NCBI RefSeq assembly: GCF_900185725.1
Contig: NZ_FYAU01000026.1
Location: 124,001-188,000 of the forward strand
DNA: 64,000 bases
DNA from: Stappia sp. TSB10P1A
Lineage (GTDB): Bacteria > Pseudomonadota > Alphaproteobacteria > Rhizobiales > Stappiaceae
Direction of reading: 5' to 3'
Position numbers and translations under genes: made by a program. Below are positions 42,006 to 48,860 of the stretch, piece after piece. Each line of letters opens with the position of its first letter. The stretch's first letter is position 1. The notes beneath the pieces were generated by a model that saw nothing but the letters and a program-made list of their open reading frames with translations, had not been told where the DNA came from and did not search any database.

Positions 42006-43549
42006 GATATCCCGAACCAGGTCTTCAGCACCCCGGCGACCCGCAGGGCGGCCGAGCGCCCGACCTCGCCGACCCGCTGCAACGGCCAGTAGCGCCGCTT
42101 CGGATCAAGGATGCCCGATCCCAGATGCAGCAGGCCCGCCCGCTTGCGCGGATCGGCGTAATAGGGCCGCAGGCCGCGCGGCTTGACGTTGAGTTCGTCG
42201 ATCACGGCAACGACCGATCCGGTTCGCGCAACGATGCCCTCGACCACGTCCGGATCGGCATCCAGATGCTCCGCCAGCAGAGAGTTGCGAAGCCGTGCGA
42301 TGGCGCGCCGGGCCTCCTCGCCGTGCGCCTCGACACCCACATCGCATTCGGTGTCGAACCCTCCCGACCGGTTGTTGAGATTGGACGAGCCCACCCGGGC
42401 GAAGCGATCGTCGACGATGATCAGCTTGGCGTGGATGAGGACTTCGCTATCCTTCCCCTCCCCGTCCGGCACCACGGCATAGCCGATGCGAAGCCGCTCG
42501 GTGCCGCCCGCCCTGAGCAACCGGCGGATCGCCAGAGTGCGCCCGTAGCCCATCGTCCATTGCTCGAGAATGCCGCGCGTGTCGCGCGTCACCAGAATGA
42601 CCACTTCCGGACCATCGGGCTGGCGCAGGCGCGCGCACAGGTGACGGACGACGCGCGAGGAGGCGAGATATTGCGTCTCGATATAGATGCAGTCCCGCGC
42701 CGCATCGATGGCATCGCAGGTCAGTTGCACGGTATCGGTCCGCCGCGCCCGCTCGCCGTCGCCGGGCTCCGCCAGGGCGATGCCGACCTCGCAGTCCAGC
42801 AGATCCGGATCAAGATCCGCCGGCCAGACCGGCGCGCCGGCCGTGCCGGGCGCAACCTCAGTGCCGGTGGCGGAGCGCCACCTGCGGCAGGCCACCTCCG
42901 CGACCAGGCGGGCCGCCTCCCCCGCGACCGCGACCTGCATGTCGTGCAGCGGCCCATACGGCGTGCCGTCGGGCCGGCGGCGGGACGGGTGGGTCGCCAG
43001 ATGCGCGCGCGTGTCCCAGCGCCCTCCCGTCAGGTCGATGCCGCCAACGAAGGCGATCTCGTCGTCGATGACCACCAGCTTCTGGTGATGGGAGGCGCGA
43101 AGGGGATGGGAGAAGTCGTAGACGAGGCCGATGCGGGGATGCTCGTGCCAGTCGGTTTCCTGCAACAGCGGGATCCGGCCGCTCGAATAGACCGGCCCCT
43201 CGCCCCAGACCAGGATACGGATCTCGATCCCGGGAACCGACTCCGCCAACGACCGCAGCAGGCTGCCGAGCGAGCCCGCCTCCTCGTCGCAGGGGCGCAG
43301 GCGGATCTCGGGATCGAAGTCCCAGCCGACGATCCAGATACAGCGACGAGCGGCCCGCAAGGCGGCGTCGAGCCGCCGGAAATAGGCCTCGCCATCGATC
43401 AGGAAGGCCAGCCGGCGCGCCTGCGCCCGGCGCCAGACATTGCGCCCCTCGGCAAGGATCGGCGCCGGCGCAGCGCGAAAGGCTTCCGTCCGCGCCAGGG
43501 GCTCCGGTTCGTCGTGCCGGCGGCCGGGGCCGCCTTCTCCTGCTCTCAA
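42002..43549 (-). CDS. Phospholipase D-family protein
   Basis: A 515-residue protein with both HKD motifs: SHHQKLVVIDDEIAFVGGID and LIHAKLIIVDDRFARVGSSN. The N-terminal WRRAQARRLAFLIDGEAYF and IWIVGWDFDPEIRL are typical of bacterial PLD and cardiolipin-synthase-like enzymes. No signal peptide or membrane span is evident. The start is probably TTG 43549, which overlaps the stop of the preceding small gene (TTGA) and has GAGGAG just upstream. It probably transfers or hydrolyses phosphatidyl groups for membrane remodelling under stress. It is the middle gene of a three-gene coupled operon. Confidence 0.9.
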   Translation of the reverse strand: MRAGEGGPGRRHDEPEPLARTEAFRAAPAPILAEGRNVWRRAQARRLAFLIDGEAYFRRLDAALRAARRCIWIVGWDFDPEIRLRPCDEEAGSLGSLLRSLAESVPGIEIRILVWGEGPVYSSGRIPLLQETDWHEHPRIGLVYDFSHPLRASHHQKLVVIDDEIAFVGGIDLTGGRWDTRAHLATHPSRRRPDGTPYGPLHDMQVAVAGEAARLVAEVACRRWRSATGTEVAPGTAGAPVWPADLDPDLLDCEVGIALAEPGDGERARRTDTVQLTCDAIDAARDCIYIETQYLASSRVVRHLCARLRQPDGPEVVILVTRDTRGILEQWTMGYGRTLAIRRLLRAGGTERLRIGYAVVPDGEGKDSEVLIHAKLIIVDDRFARVGSSNLNNRSGGFDTECDVGVEAHGEEARRAIARLRNSLLAEHLDADPDVVEGIVARTGSVVAVIDELNVKPRGLRPYYADPRKRAGLLHLGSGILDPKRRYWPLQRVGEVGRSAALRVAGVLKTWFGIS

Positions 43550-43767
43550 GGCTCCTCGCCGATCCTGTTGGCCTTGTGATCATGCCGCTGGTCGTTCTGC
43601 ACCTGCTTGCTGTCCAGACCACGGGTCCTGGCGTGGCGCGACTTGTCGCGGTTCGACAGGACCATGTTGTCGCCGAGGCGATCCTTGTCGGTGAGCGTGC
43701 GGGCGCCGCTGCCGCTGCCTTTGCCCTGGGCACCGACGCCCATGTGCTTCCTGCTCGCGTTTGCCAT
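43546..43767 (-). CDS. Small basic hydrophilic stress protein, conserved in the order
   Basis: A 73-residue protein (MANASRKHMGVGAQGKGSG, then DKDRLGDNMVLSNRDKSRHA and VQNDQRHDHKANRI), with no membrane span and probably disordered. Proteins with the NMVLSNRDKS block are common in Hyphomicrobiales; no function is known. It is the first gene of an operon with phospholipase D and the endonuclease-like gene. An EcfG-type promoter lies 74 bases upstream. The start at 43767 was chosen since an upstream extension to 43842 would overlap that promoter. Confidence 0.8.
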   Translation of the reverse strand: MANASRKHMGVGAQGKGSGSGARTLTDKDRLGDNMVLSNRDKSRHARTRGLDSKQVQNDQRHDHKANRIGEEP

Positions 43768-43840
43768 CGGGTCTCTCCCCTTCTCTCCTGCGAACCGGTC
43801 GCGGCCGGTTCGCGCCACGCCGCCGCCAGCCCTTGTGATC

Positions 43841-43865
43841 AACCATCGGGAGGAAAAATGGTTCC
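43841..43865 (-). promoter_or_regulatory. EcfG-type promoter of the small protein/PLD/endonuclease operon
   Basis: On the minus strand, GGAAC (43865-43861) and GTT (43843-43841), spacer 17. Confidence 0.78.
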
Positions 43866-43941
43866 GGCGCAGCCTCAGCGGACCTGTGCCGCGGCGCCCA
43901 TTGCCGGCTGTTGCCGCCGGAGGCTGTCCCCTTCCGCCGCC

Positions 43942-44520
43942 TCAGCCGTGGCGCGAGAGGCCGTCCAGCGAGGCGACCGGATGGCTGGCGTCGTGTTCGA
44001 ACGAGGAATTGGGAGAGCGCTCGCCCAGCTCTTCCAGAAGCCGGTGGCGGGCGCGGTTGAGCCGGCTCTTGACCGTTCCCATGGCGCAGCCGCAGATCGC
44101 CGTCGCCTCTTCATACGAGACGCCGCGCAGGCCGATGAGCACCAGCACCTGCCGCTGCTGCTCCGGCAGGCGCTCGATCGCCTGAGCGATCTCGCGCCCC
44201 CGGCAGGACCATTCCTGCGTCGGATCGGCGGCCGGACGCAGCGACACGCAGTCGGCCGCGCCCGGCGCCTCCCGCGTCTCGATCTTGATCTTGGTGTAGA
44301 ACGTGTTCCGCATGATCGTGAAGAGCCACGACTTCATGCTCGTCCCTGGCCTGAACTGATGAATGCTGGCAAGCGCCCGCGTCAGCGTCTCCTGGACGAG
44401 ATCATCGGCGGGACTGGGTTCGCGGTAGAAGGTCCTGGCGAAGGCCCGCAAGGCGGGAATGAGGTGAACGATCTCGGTTTGCGGACCACTCAGGCCGGCA
44501 CGCTTGGGCATCCCCGGCAT
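43942..44520 (-). CDS. Second EcfG-like ECF sigma factor
   Basis: A 192-residue sigma factor close to the EcfG type: SPADDLVQETLTRALASIHQF, MKSWLFTIMRNTFYTK, LPEQQRQVLVLIGLRGVSYEEA and AMGTVKSRLNRARHRLLEELG. GGAGGG lies 6 bases before the ATG. Unlike ecfG at 751-1347 it has no adjacent nepR or phyR. Multiple EcfG paralogues are known in this group and either broaden or modulate the stress response. I found no EcfG-type promoter upstream. The upstream region begins with one end of a 14-bp inverted repeat pair (44543-44810). Confidence 0.92.
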   Translation of the reverse strand: MPGMPKRAGLSGPQTEIVHLIPALRAFARTFYREPSPADDLVQETLTRALASIHQFRPGTSMKSWLFTIMRNTFYTKIKIETREAPGAADCVSLRPAADPTQEWSCRGREIAQAIERLPEQQRQVLVLIGLRGVSYEEATAICGCAMGTVKSRLNRARHRLLEELGERSPNSSFEHDASHPVASLDGLSRHG

Positions 44521-44542
44521 CGGGTTCCCTCCTCGTCTGCAC

Positions 44543-44810
44543 GAGGTCGTGAACTCATAATTCCGGCGAGAAACGGTCTGCGCGAACCTGTCTGGATACA
44601 AGCAGCAAGACCTCAGGAAACCATCAGATTTTCAAGGGCTTCCGACGTCGTTGCCGACGGGTTCGCACAGGTCCGAAGGGCGCCTGCCCGGCTTTGATCT
44701 GCGGCGTCGGACCGCTCGGCCGGGGAACCTGCCCCGGCCATCGCGCTCCTCCTGGCATATCCTTGCCGGGCCAGACGCCGTTTCCGGCACAATCATGAGT
44801 TCACGACCTA
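44543..44810. mobile_element. Possible MITE or IS remnant with 14-bp terminal inverted repeats
   Basis: GGTCGTGAACTCAT at 44545-44558 and its exact complement ATGAGTTCACGACC at 44795-44808, with partial matches beyond (AGGTCGTGAACTCATRATT), bound about 240 bases that hold no convincing gene. A miniature inverted-repeat element is the simplest reading. No clear target duplication was found, and no transposase is present. Confidence 0.5.
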
Positions 44811-44929
44811 GCTGGCTGGCCCCCTTACGCCCTCCCCAACCCAACGTGGCACCGCGGTCATGGTTCCCCGCGCCCCCGATTTCCGTTCGGCCTCCGCACT
44901 CCCGACAGGCCCCGTCCCGCCCCGGCCGG

Positions 44930-45451
44930 CTAGTCGATGACGGCGCAGGCCTGACGGTCGCCGGCATCGCCGGTCGGCTGGCTGATATAGTCGTCCTCGC
45001 CGCCGTGGATCATCAGCGCCCTGCCGCGGATGGCGTTGTCGCCGTCGAGGCTCACCATGGCGTTGAAGACCTGGGCGCGCAGCGTGCCGCCCGCATCCAC
45101 CCACTGATTGGGCATGTCCCCGGCATGGGGTCCGCCTTCGGCGAGATAGCCGTGACTGGCGTCGGTGGGGTTGAAGTGGCCGCCGGCGGACTCGTGCCCG
45201 GTCTGCGCGTCGCAGGTGCCGGTCTCGTGCACATGGAACGCCACCCATTGCTCGGCCGGCAGGCCGGTGACCTCGAGTTCGATGAGCACGCCGCCGGGCG
45301 TTTGGGTCAGCGTCGCCTTGCCGTTTTCCTCGCCCGCCTGGTTGACGAAGGTCGCGCTCGCCTGCGCCCGGTTCTGGTCCTGGTTCTGATCCTGGGCGAA
45401 GGCCGGCAGTGCCGTCGCGGCAAGCAGGCTTGCTATCATGAGGGTCTTCAT
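44930..45451 (-). CDS. sodC: Cu/Zn superoxide dismutase-family periplasmic protein
   Basis: A 173-residue secreted protein. The signal peptide MKTLMIASLLAATALPAFA is followed by a short Gln/Asn-rich linker and the SodC fold. Metal ligands are present: HVHETGTCD (two Cu His), SAGGHFNP (bridging and Zn His), HAGDMPN, and ALMIHGGEDDY (Cu His plus Zn Asp region). The C-terminal QACAVI supplies the second disulfide Cys. It should dismute superoxide in the periplasm. AGGAG precedes the ATG at 45451, and an EcfG-type promoter lies at 45483-45507, divergent from another. Confidence 0.92.
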   Translation of the reverse strand: MKTLMIASLLAATALPAFAQDQNQDQNRAQASATFVNQAGEENGKATLTQTPGGVLIELEVTGLPAEQWVAFHVHETGTCDAQTGHESAGGHFNPTDASHGYLAEGGPHAGDMPNQWVDAGGTLRAQVFNAMVSLDGDNAIRGRALMIHGGEDDYISQPTGDAGDRQACAVID

Positions 45452-45482
45452 CTGGATCTCCTGCGGTGGTGGGATGCCGCCC

Positions 45483-45507
45483 AACCGCCGGCGGCCGGAC
45501 TTGTTCC
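45483..45507 (-). promoter_or_regulatory. EcfG-type promoter of the sodC-like gene
   Basis: On the minus strand, GGAAC (45507-45503) and GTT (45485-45483), spacer 17, 32 bases before the ATG. Confidence 0.78.
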
Positions 45508-45515
45508 GGGTCGGC

Positions 45516-45541
45516 GGAACACCGCGCGGCGGCGGGACGTT
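45516..45541 (+). promoter_or_regulatory. EcfG-type promoter of the 99-residue secreted protein gene
   Basis: GGAAC 45516-45520, GTT 45539-45541, spacer 18. It diverges from the sodC promoter with the -35 elements 9 bases apart. Confidence 0.75.
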
Positions 45542-45599
45542 GGGAGGGGGACGTTGGGAGGATGGAAGGGCAAAAGCCGTGACACGAAGGAGACCGGCC

Positions 45600-45899
45600 A
45601 TGACCTGCAGGACAGCCGCGACAGCCCTCGGCCTGGCGCTGCTTCTGGCCTTCGCCATGCCGGCGAGCGGCCAGCCGAAACCGAAGCCGGAGACGCAGGC
45701 GCAGGCTCAGGACGAGGAGCACTGCCGGCTGGTGCCCGGCGAGGGCGAGAAGACCCTGTCGGACCGTCTCGGCGCCTGCGACGGCGTGCTCGAGCCGCCG
45801 CCCGCCGGCGATGCCGAGATCATCCAGCCGCCGCCCGACATCGGAGAAACGCCGGTGATCCCGCCCGAGCGCCTGCCGGACCAGCAGGACGCCGACTGA
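45600..45899 (+). CDS. Small secreted proline-rich protein, function unknown
   Basis: A 99-residue protein. A signal peptide (TAATALGLALLLAFAMPASG) is followed by a K/P/Q-rich stretch, two cysteines in HCRLVPGEGEKTLSDRLGAC that could pair, and a Pro-rich acidic tail (PPPAGDAEIIQPPPDIG). It is exported, possibly envelope-associated. AAGGAG precedes the ATG at 45600. It is expressed from an EcfG-type promoter by inference and diverges from sodC. Nothing in the sequence reveals a catalytic role. Confidence 0.75.
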   Translation: MTCRTAATALGLALLLAFAMPASGQPKPKPETQAQAQDEEHCRLVPGEGEKTLSDRLGACDGVLEPPPAGDAEIIQPPPDIGETPVIPPERLPDQQDAD

Positions 45900-45929
45900 C
45901 GCGCCGCGGGGCGGCCTTGCCGAGGCCGG

Positions 45930-46658
45930 TCAGCGCGCGCTCAAGACCATTTCCCGAATCCAGCGGATCAGGAGTTCGTCATAGGAGCGCCGGCTTTCGG
46001 CGTCGGACAGGGCGTGGTCGGCCCCCTTGATGATCCGGTGGGTGATCGAGCAGGCATTGCCGAAGGCCGCCAGATAGCTGGCGATGGTCGGATGCGGCAC
46101 CAGGTGATCGTTCTCCGATTCCACGATCAAGACGTCGCCGGCGAAGTCCTGGCAGTGGCGCAAGGCCCGGTTGGCGTGACGCGGCACCTGCCGGCTGCGA
46201 TAATCCTGCAAGTCGCGCCGGTCCAGCGACCGCTTGGGCGTGTCCCAGTCCTCGTCGCGATAGAGCGCGGGAACGCGCAGGGCCAGCCAGCGCACCGGAC
46301 GCGAGGAGATCAGGAACGTGCTGAGATAGGCACCGTAGCTGCTGGCGATGACGGCGATCGATGACGCATCGACGGAGGGATGCGCGGCGAGGACATCATA
46401 GGCGGCGCAGATATCGGCGAGATTGTCGGCGCGGCTGACCCGCGCCTGGTCGAGATCCGTCGCGCCATGGCCGCGCATGTCGAAGGTCAGGCAGATGCAG
46501 CCGAGCCGGGAGATCGCCCGCGAGCGTTTCTCGTCGCGCGTCTGGCTGCCGGCCCAGCCATGCACGAAGAGCACGCCCGGCCAGCCGGTGCGCGGTTCGA
46601 AGATGTGGCCGGCTAGCCGGACACCGGCCACCTCGATCCGGGTATCGGTCTTTCTCAA
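45930..46658 (-). CDS. Alpha/beta-hydrolase
   Basis: A 242-residue hydrolase: oxyanion-loop motif VLFVHGWAGS, nucleophile elbow IASSYGAYLS (a variant with Ser before Ser-x-Gly), acid in IVESENDHLVP and His in KGADHALSDAE, a complete triad. It probably acts on an ester or amide. The start is taken as TTG 46658, which overlaps the stop of the DUF3182 gene (TTGA); GTG 46631 is an alternative. The tight coupling suggests that the two proteins work on one substrate. Confidence 0.85.
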   Translation of the reverse strand: MRKTDTRIEVAGVRLAGHIFEPRTGWPGVLFVHGWAGSQTRDEKRSRAISRLGCICLTFDMRGHGATDLDQARVSRADNLADICAAYDVLAAHPSVDASSIAVIASSYGAYLSTFLISSRPVRWLALRVPALYRDEDWDTPKRSLDRRDLQDYRSRQVPRHANRALRHCQDFAGDVLIVESENDHLVPHPTIASYLAAFGNACSITHRIIKGADHALSDAESRRSYDELLIRWIREMVLSAR

Positions 46659-47776
46659 CGCTCTTCGCCCTGCACCACGGCATATTTCAACATCGGCCCG
46701 ACAGCGGCATCGGTGCCGTGGAAATAGAGTCTCGCCCCTTCCGGGGGAACCGCCGTCGCGCCGTATCGTTCCACCGAGGCGGCGACGGCATGCCGGCGGG
46801 CCGGATCCTTCGCGAAGGCCTCCAGCGCCACCAGTTCCGCCGGGCTGGCCCCGCCGACCCGCCAGGACTGTTCGAGCACGGCGCAGCGCCGCCGCCCGCC
46901 GTGGTCCGTGCCGACGATCACGTCGTAGTTGCGCCGCGAGGCGACCAGCCCGAACTCGCGCTCGGCAAGCTGGTCGAACCTCAGCCCGGTCAGGCACAGG
47001 GTCGCCACCTCCGGCGAAACCAGTTTCAGCAATTGCGGAGACCTGCCCCTGACGAGAAACAGCCGCGAACCGCCATAGACCCGCTCGCCGTGGTTGTTGT
47101 CGGTCGTTTCCTGCAGGCCGACATAGGCGGCGCTGAGATCGCCGAGCACGATCTCGCCGACGCTGTAGGTCTTCGCGTCCTCCAGGTGCTCCTCCAGGAC
47201 GAGGCCGCCCGCGATGAGCCCGTCGTCCTGCGCCCGCGCCAGAACCTGGTCCAGCTCGCCGGCCGAGCGGGCGACGAACTGCCCGCTGCCGCCGCTCGCC
47301 CCGACCGCCTTGACCCGCACCGGCCCCTTGGCGAGCAGGCCCTCTCCCGCCCGGGCCGCCCCCTCGGCCGTGAACGCGGTCGCCCCGTCGAGGACGATGT
47401 CGCGCACCGCCTCGGCAAAGCCCGTGGGCCAGCCGTCCGGCGGCTCTTCCCCCGGCGCCAGCGGATGGACGATGGCCTTGGTCGCGAGCAGGCGCGCGGG
47501 CACCCATCCGCCGAGGAACCGGCGCGGGTCGGGGCGCGCGCTTGCGAACACCTGACGGCACTCCGCGCCGCACAGGGTGCCGCGCGGAATGCAGTAGGGC
47601 AGCTCTTCGCCGCAAAAGTCCTCCAGCCGCCCGTCATAGCGGCACTGGAGCAGGTCGGCCGCATGCCGGGCCAGCGCCACATGGGTGTGCAGCGCATGGC
47701 CCGGCATGTCCTCGCAGCCCCAGGTGACGAGCGGGCCACGGCTCGAGGCGCCGTCAACATCGCAACCGGATCCCAT
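46655..47776 (-). CDS. DUF3182-family protein, probable ATP-grasp fold
   Basis: A 373-residue protein I assign to DUF3182. The N-terminal third has four cysteines (FCGEELPYCIPRGTLCGAEC). The central part shows ATP-grasp-like features: Lys plus Gly-rich loop in RVKAVGASGGSGQFV, hinge-like GLVLEEHLEDAKTYSVGE, and TTDNNHGERVYGGSRL. If correct, it would ligate a carboxylate to an amine or thiol using ATP. It lies 52 bases downstream of a secreted-protein gene and is coupled to the hydrolase. ATP-grasp membership is my inference from motif spacing. Confidence 0.75.
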   Translation of the reverse strand: MGSGCDVDGASSRGPLVTWGCEDMPGHALHTHVALARHAADLLQCRYDGRLEDFCGEELPYCIPRGTLCGAECRQVFASARPDPRRFLGGWVPARLLATKAIVHPLAPGEEPPDGWPTGFAEAVRDIVLDGATAFTAEGAARAGEGLLAKGPVRVKAVGASGGSGQFVARSAGELDQVLARAQDDGLIAGGLVLEEHLEDAKTYSVGEIVLGDLSAAYVGLQETTDNNHGERVYGGSRLFLVRGRSPQLLKLVSPEVATLCLTGLRFDQLAEREFGLVASRRNYDVIVGTDHGGRRRCAVLEQSWRVGGASPAELVALEAFAKDPARRHAVAASVERYGATAVPPEGARLYFHGTDAAVGPMLKYAVVQGEER

Positions 47777-47828
47777 GGACCATCACTCCCGGCGCCGGAG
47801 ACAGGCCGACCGATCCGGCCGGCAGCGG

Positions 47829-48254
47829 TTACTGCTCGATCCAGCTACAGACCTGCTGGATCGACGCCGTGTAGTCGGCACCCGCGCCGGCGCCCGCACC
47901 CGGCAGGTCCGTCCCGGCCGGCGGCTGGTCGCCGGTGGCGCCGGTCGACCCGGTCACGTCGCTGCCGGTGTCCGGCAGGGTGGTGGCGCCCGCCGTGTCG
48001 ACGCTGACGCAATGGGAGCGGACCTGAGCCTGCTGCTCGCTGGACAGGGTATCCCAGTTGGCCCGGGCTTCGTCTTCCGAGCGCAGCGTGCCGGTCTGCG
48101 TGTCGCTGAAGAAGGCATCGCCGATGGCGCCGTCCCAGCCCATCGGCAGATTGCCGGCGCCGCCGATGGCGGGATCGGTGCTGGTCTGGGCGACTGCCGC
48201 CGTGGCGAGGCCGAGGGACAGCGAGGCGGCGAGAAGCAATTTGTGGCAGGTCAT
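47829..48254 (-). CDS. Small secreted protein, function unknown
   Basis: A 141-residue protein with a signal peptide (MTCHKLLLAASLSLGLATAAVAQ), a folded-looking part (MGWDGAIGDAFFSDTQTG, then WDTLSSEQQAQVRSHC), a low-complexity Thr/Gly/Ala linker, and a final YTASIQQVCSWI. The two late cysteines may form a disulfide. Related exported proteins of this order have the AxWxxLSxEQQAxV block. It is the first gene of an operon with DUF3182 and the hydrolase, driven by an EcfG-type promoter. Confidence 0.8.
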   Translation of the reverse strand: MTCHKLLLAASLSLGLATAAVAQTSTDPAIGGAGNLPMGWDGAIGDAFFSDTQTGTLRSEDEARANWDTLSSEQQAQVRSHCVSVDTAGATTLPDTGSDVTGSTGATGDQPPAGTDLPGAGAGAGADYTASIQQVCSWIEQ

Positions 48255-48285
48255 GAACAGTCCTCCTGGTTTGTTGACGCCTGCC

Positions 48286-48310
48286 AACCCGCGGGAGGCG
48301 GTTATGTTCC
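48286..48310 (-). promoter_or_regulatory. EcfG-type promoter of the secreted protein/DUF3182/hydrolase operon
   Basis: On the minus strand, GGAAC (48310-48306) and GTT (48288-48286), spacer 17, 32 bases before the ATG at 48254. Confidence 0.78.
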
Positions 48311-48335
48311 CCGGCGGGCCGCGCTGCCGCGCAAA

Positions 48336-48512
48336 TCACCCGCCGCTCTCGTGCCGGTCCGTCTGGCGGCTCTTCGGATCGGCAGGCGGCGCAAGGTCCA
48401 CCGGCTCGTCGATCTCCGCGCCACCCAGGGCGCGGGCGCAGGCAAGGCCGGCGAAGCCGCCGCCGACGATGACGACATGCGGTCTGGCCGGGTTGGCGGA
48501 TCTCGGTGGCAT
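48336..48512 (-). pseudogene. Remnant of an FAD-dependent NADH dehydrogenase (NDH-2-like)
   Basis: A 58-codon frame that opens with an intact FAD-binding motif (HVVIVGGGFAGLACARALGGAE) and then jumps straight to a short charged tail ending at a TGA. The 350 or more residues that normally follow in type II NADH dehydrogenases are absent. This looks like an internal in-frame deletion rather than a real small gene. It lies 18 bases after the last cytochrome oxidase gene and would once have fed or accompanied that respiratory cluster. Confidence 0.7.
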
Positions 48513-48530
48513 CTCTCGTCACCTCTCGGT

Positions 48531-48860
48531 TCAGGCGCAGGTGGACAGGAAGAAGACGGCGCCGAAGGAAAAGACGCTGGCACTGAGCGCCGCGATCGCC
48601 GCGACATAGGCGAGCGGGTAGAGGAAGCCCCGGTCCTTCCACCGCCGCAGCAGCGCGACCAGCGCAACGCCCGCCGCCAGATGCACCAGGAAGATCGCGA
48701 CGAGCTGCAAGCGTTGCAGCGACAGGCCGCCGGCCCCTTCGAGCGCCACCTCGTGCCAGCCGAAGCGGCAGCCGACCGACAGCATGGCGTAGAGCGCGAC
48801 GAAGGCCGAGGCCCAGATGGTGAAGCCGGCGCCGAGAAGGAGGATACTGCGCGGTCTCAT
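48531..48860 (-). CDS. Small membrane subunit of the cytochrome oxidase cluster
   Basis: A 109-residue protein with three membrane spans (about residues 5-30, 50-72 and 80-107). It overlaps the fused oxidase gene by four bases (ATGA). Its place after subunit I-III suggests a small accessory subunit, as in the coxMNOP-type clusters of rhizobia. There is no metal-binding motif. I do not recognise a specific family. Confidence 0.65.
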   Translation of the reverse strand: MRPRSILLLGAGFTIWASAFVALYAMLSVGCRFGWHEVALEGAGGLSLQRLQLVAIFLVHLAAGVALVALLRRWKDRGFLYPLAYVAAIAALSASVFSFGAVFFLSTCA

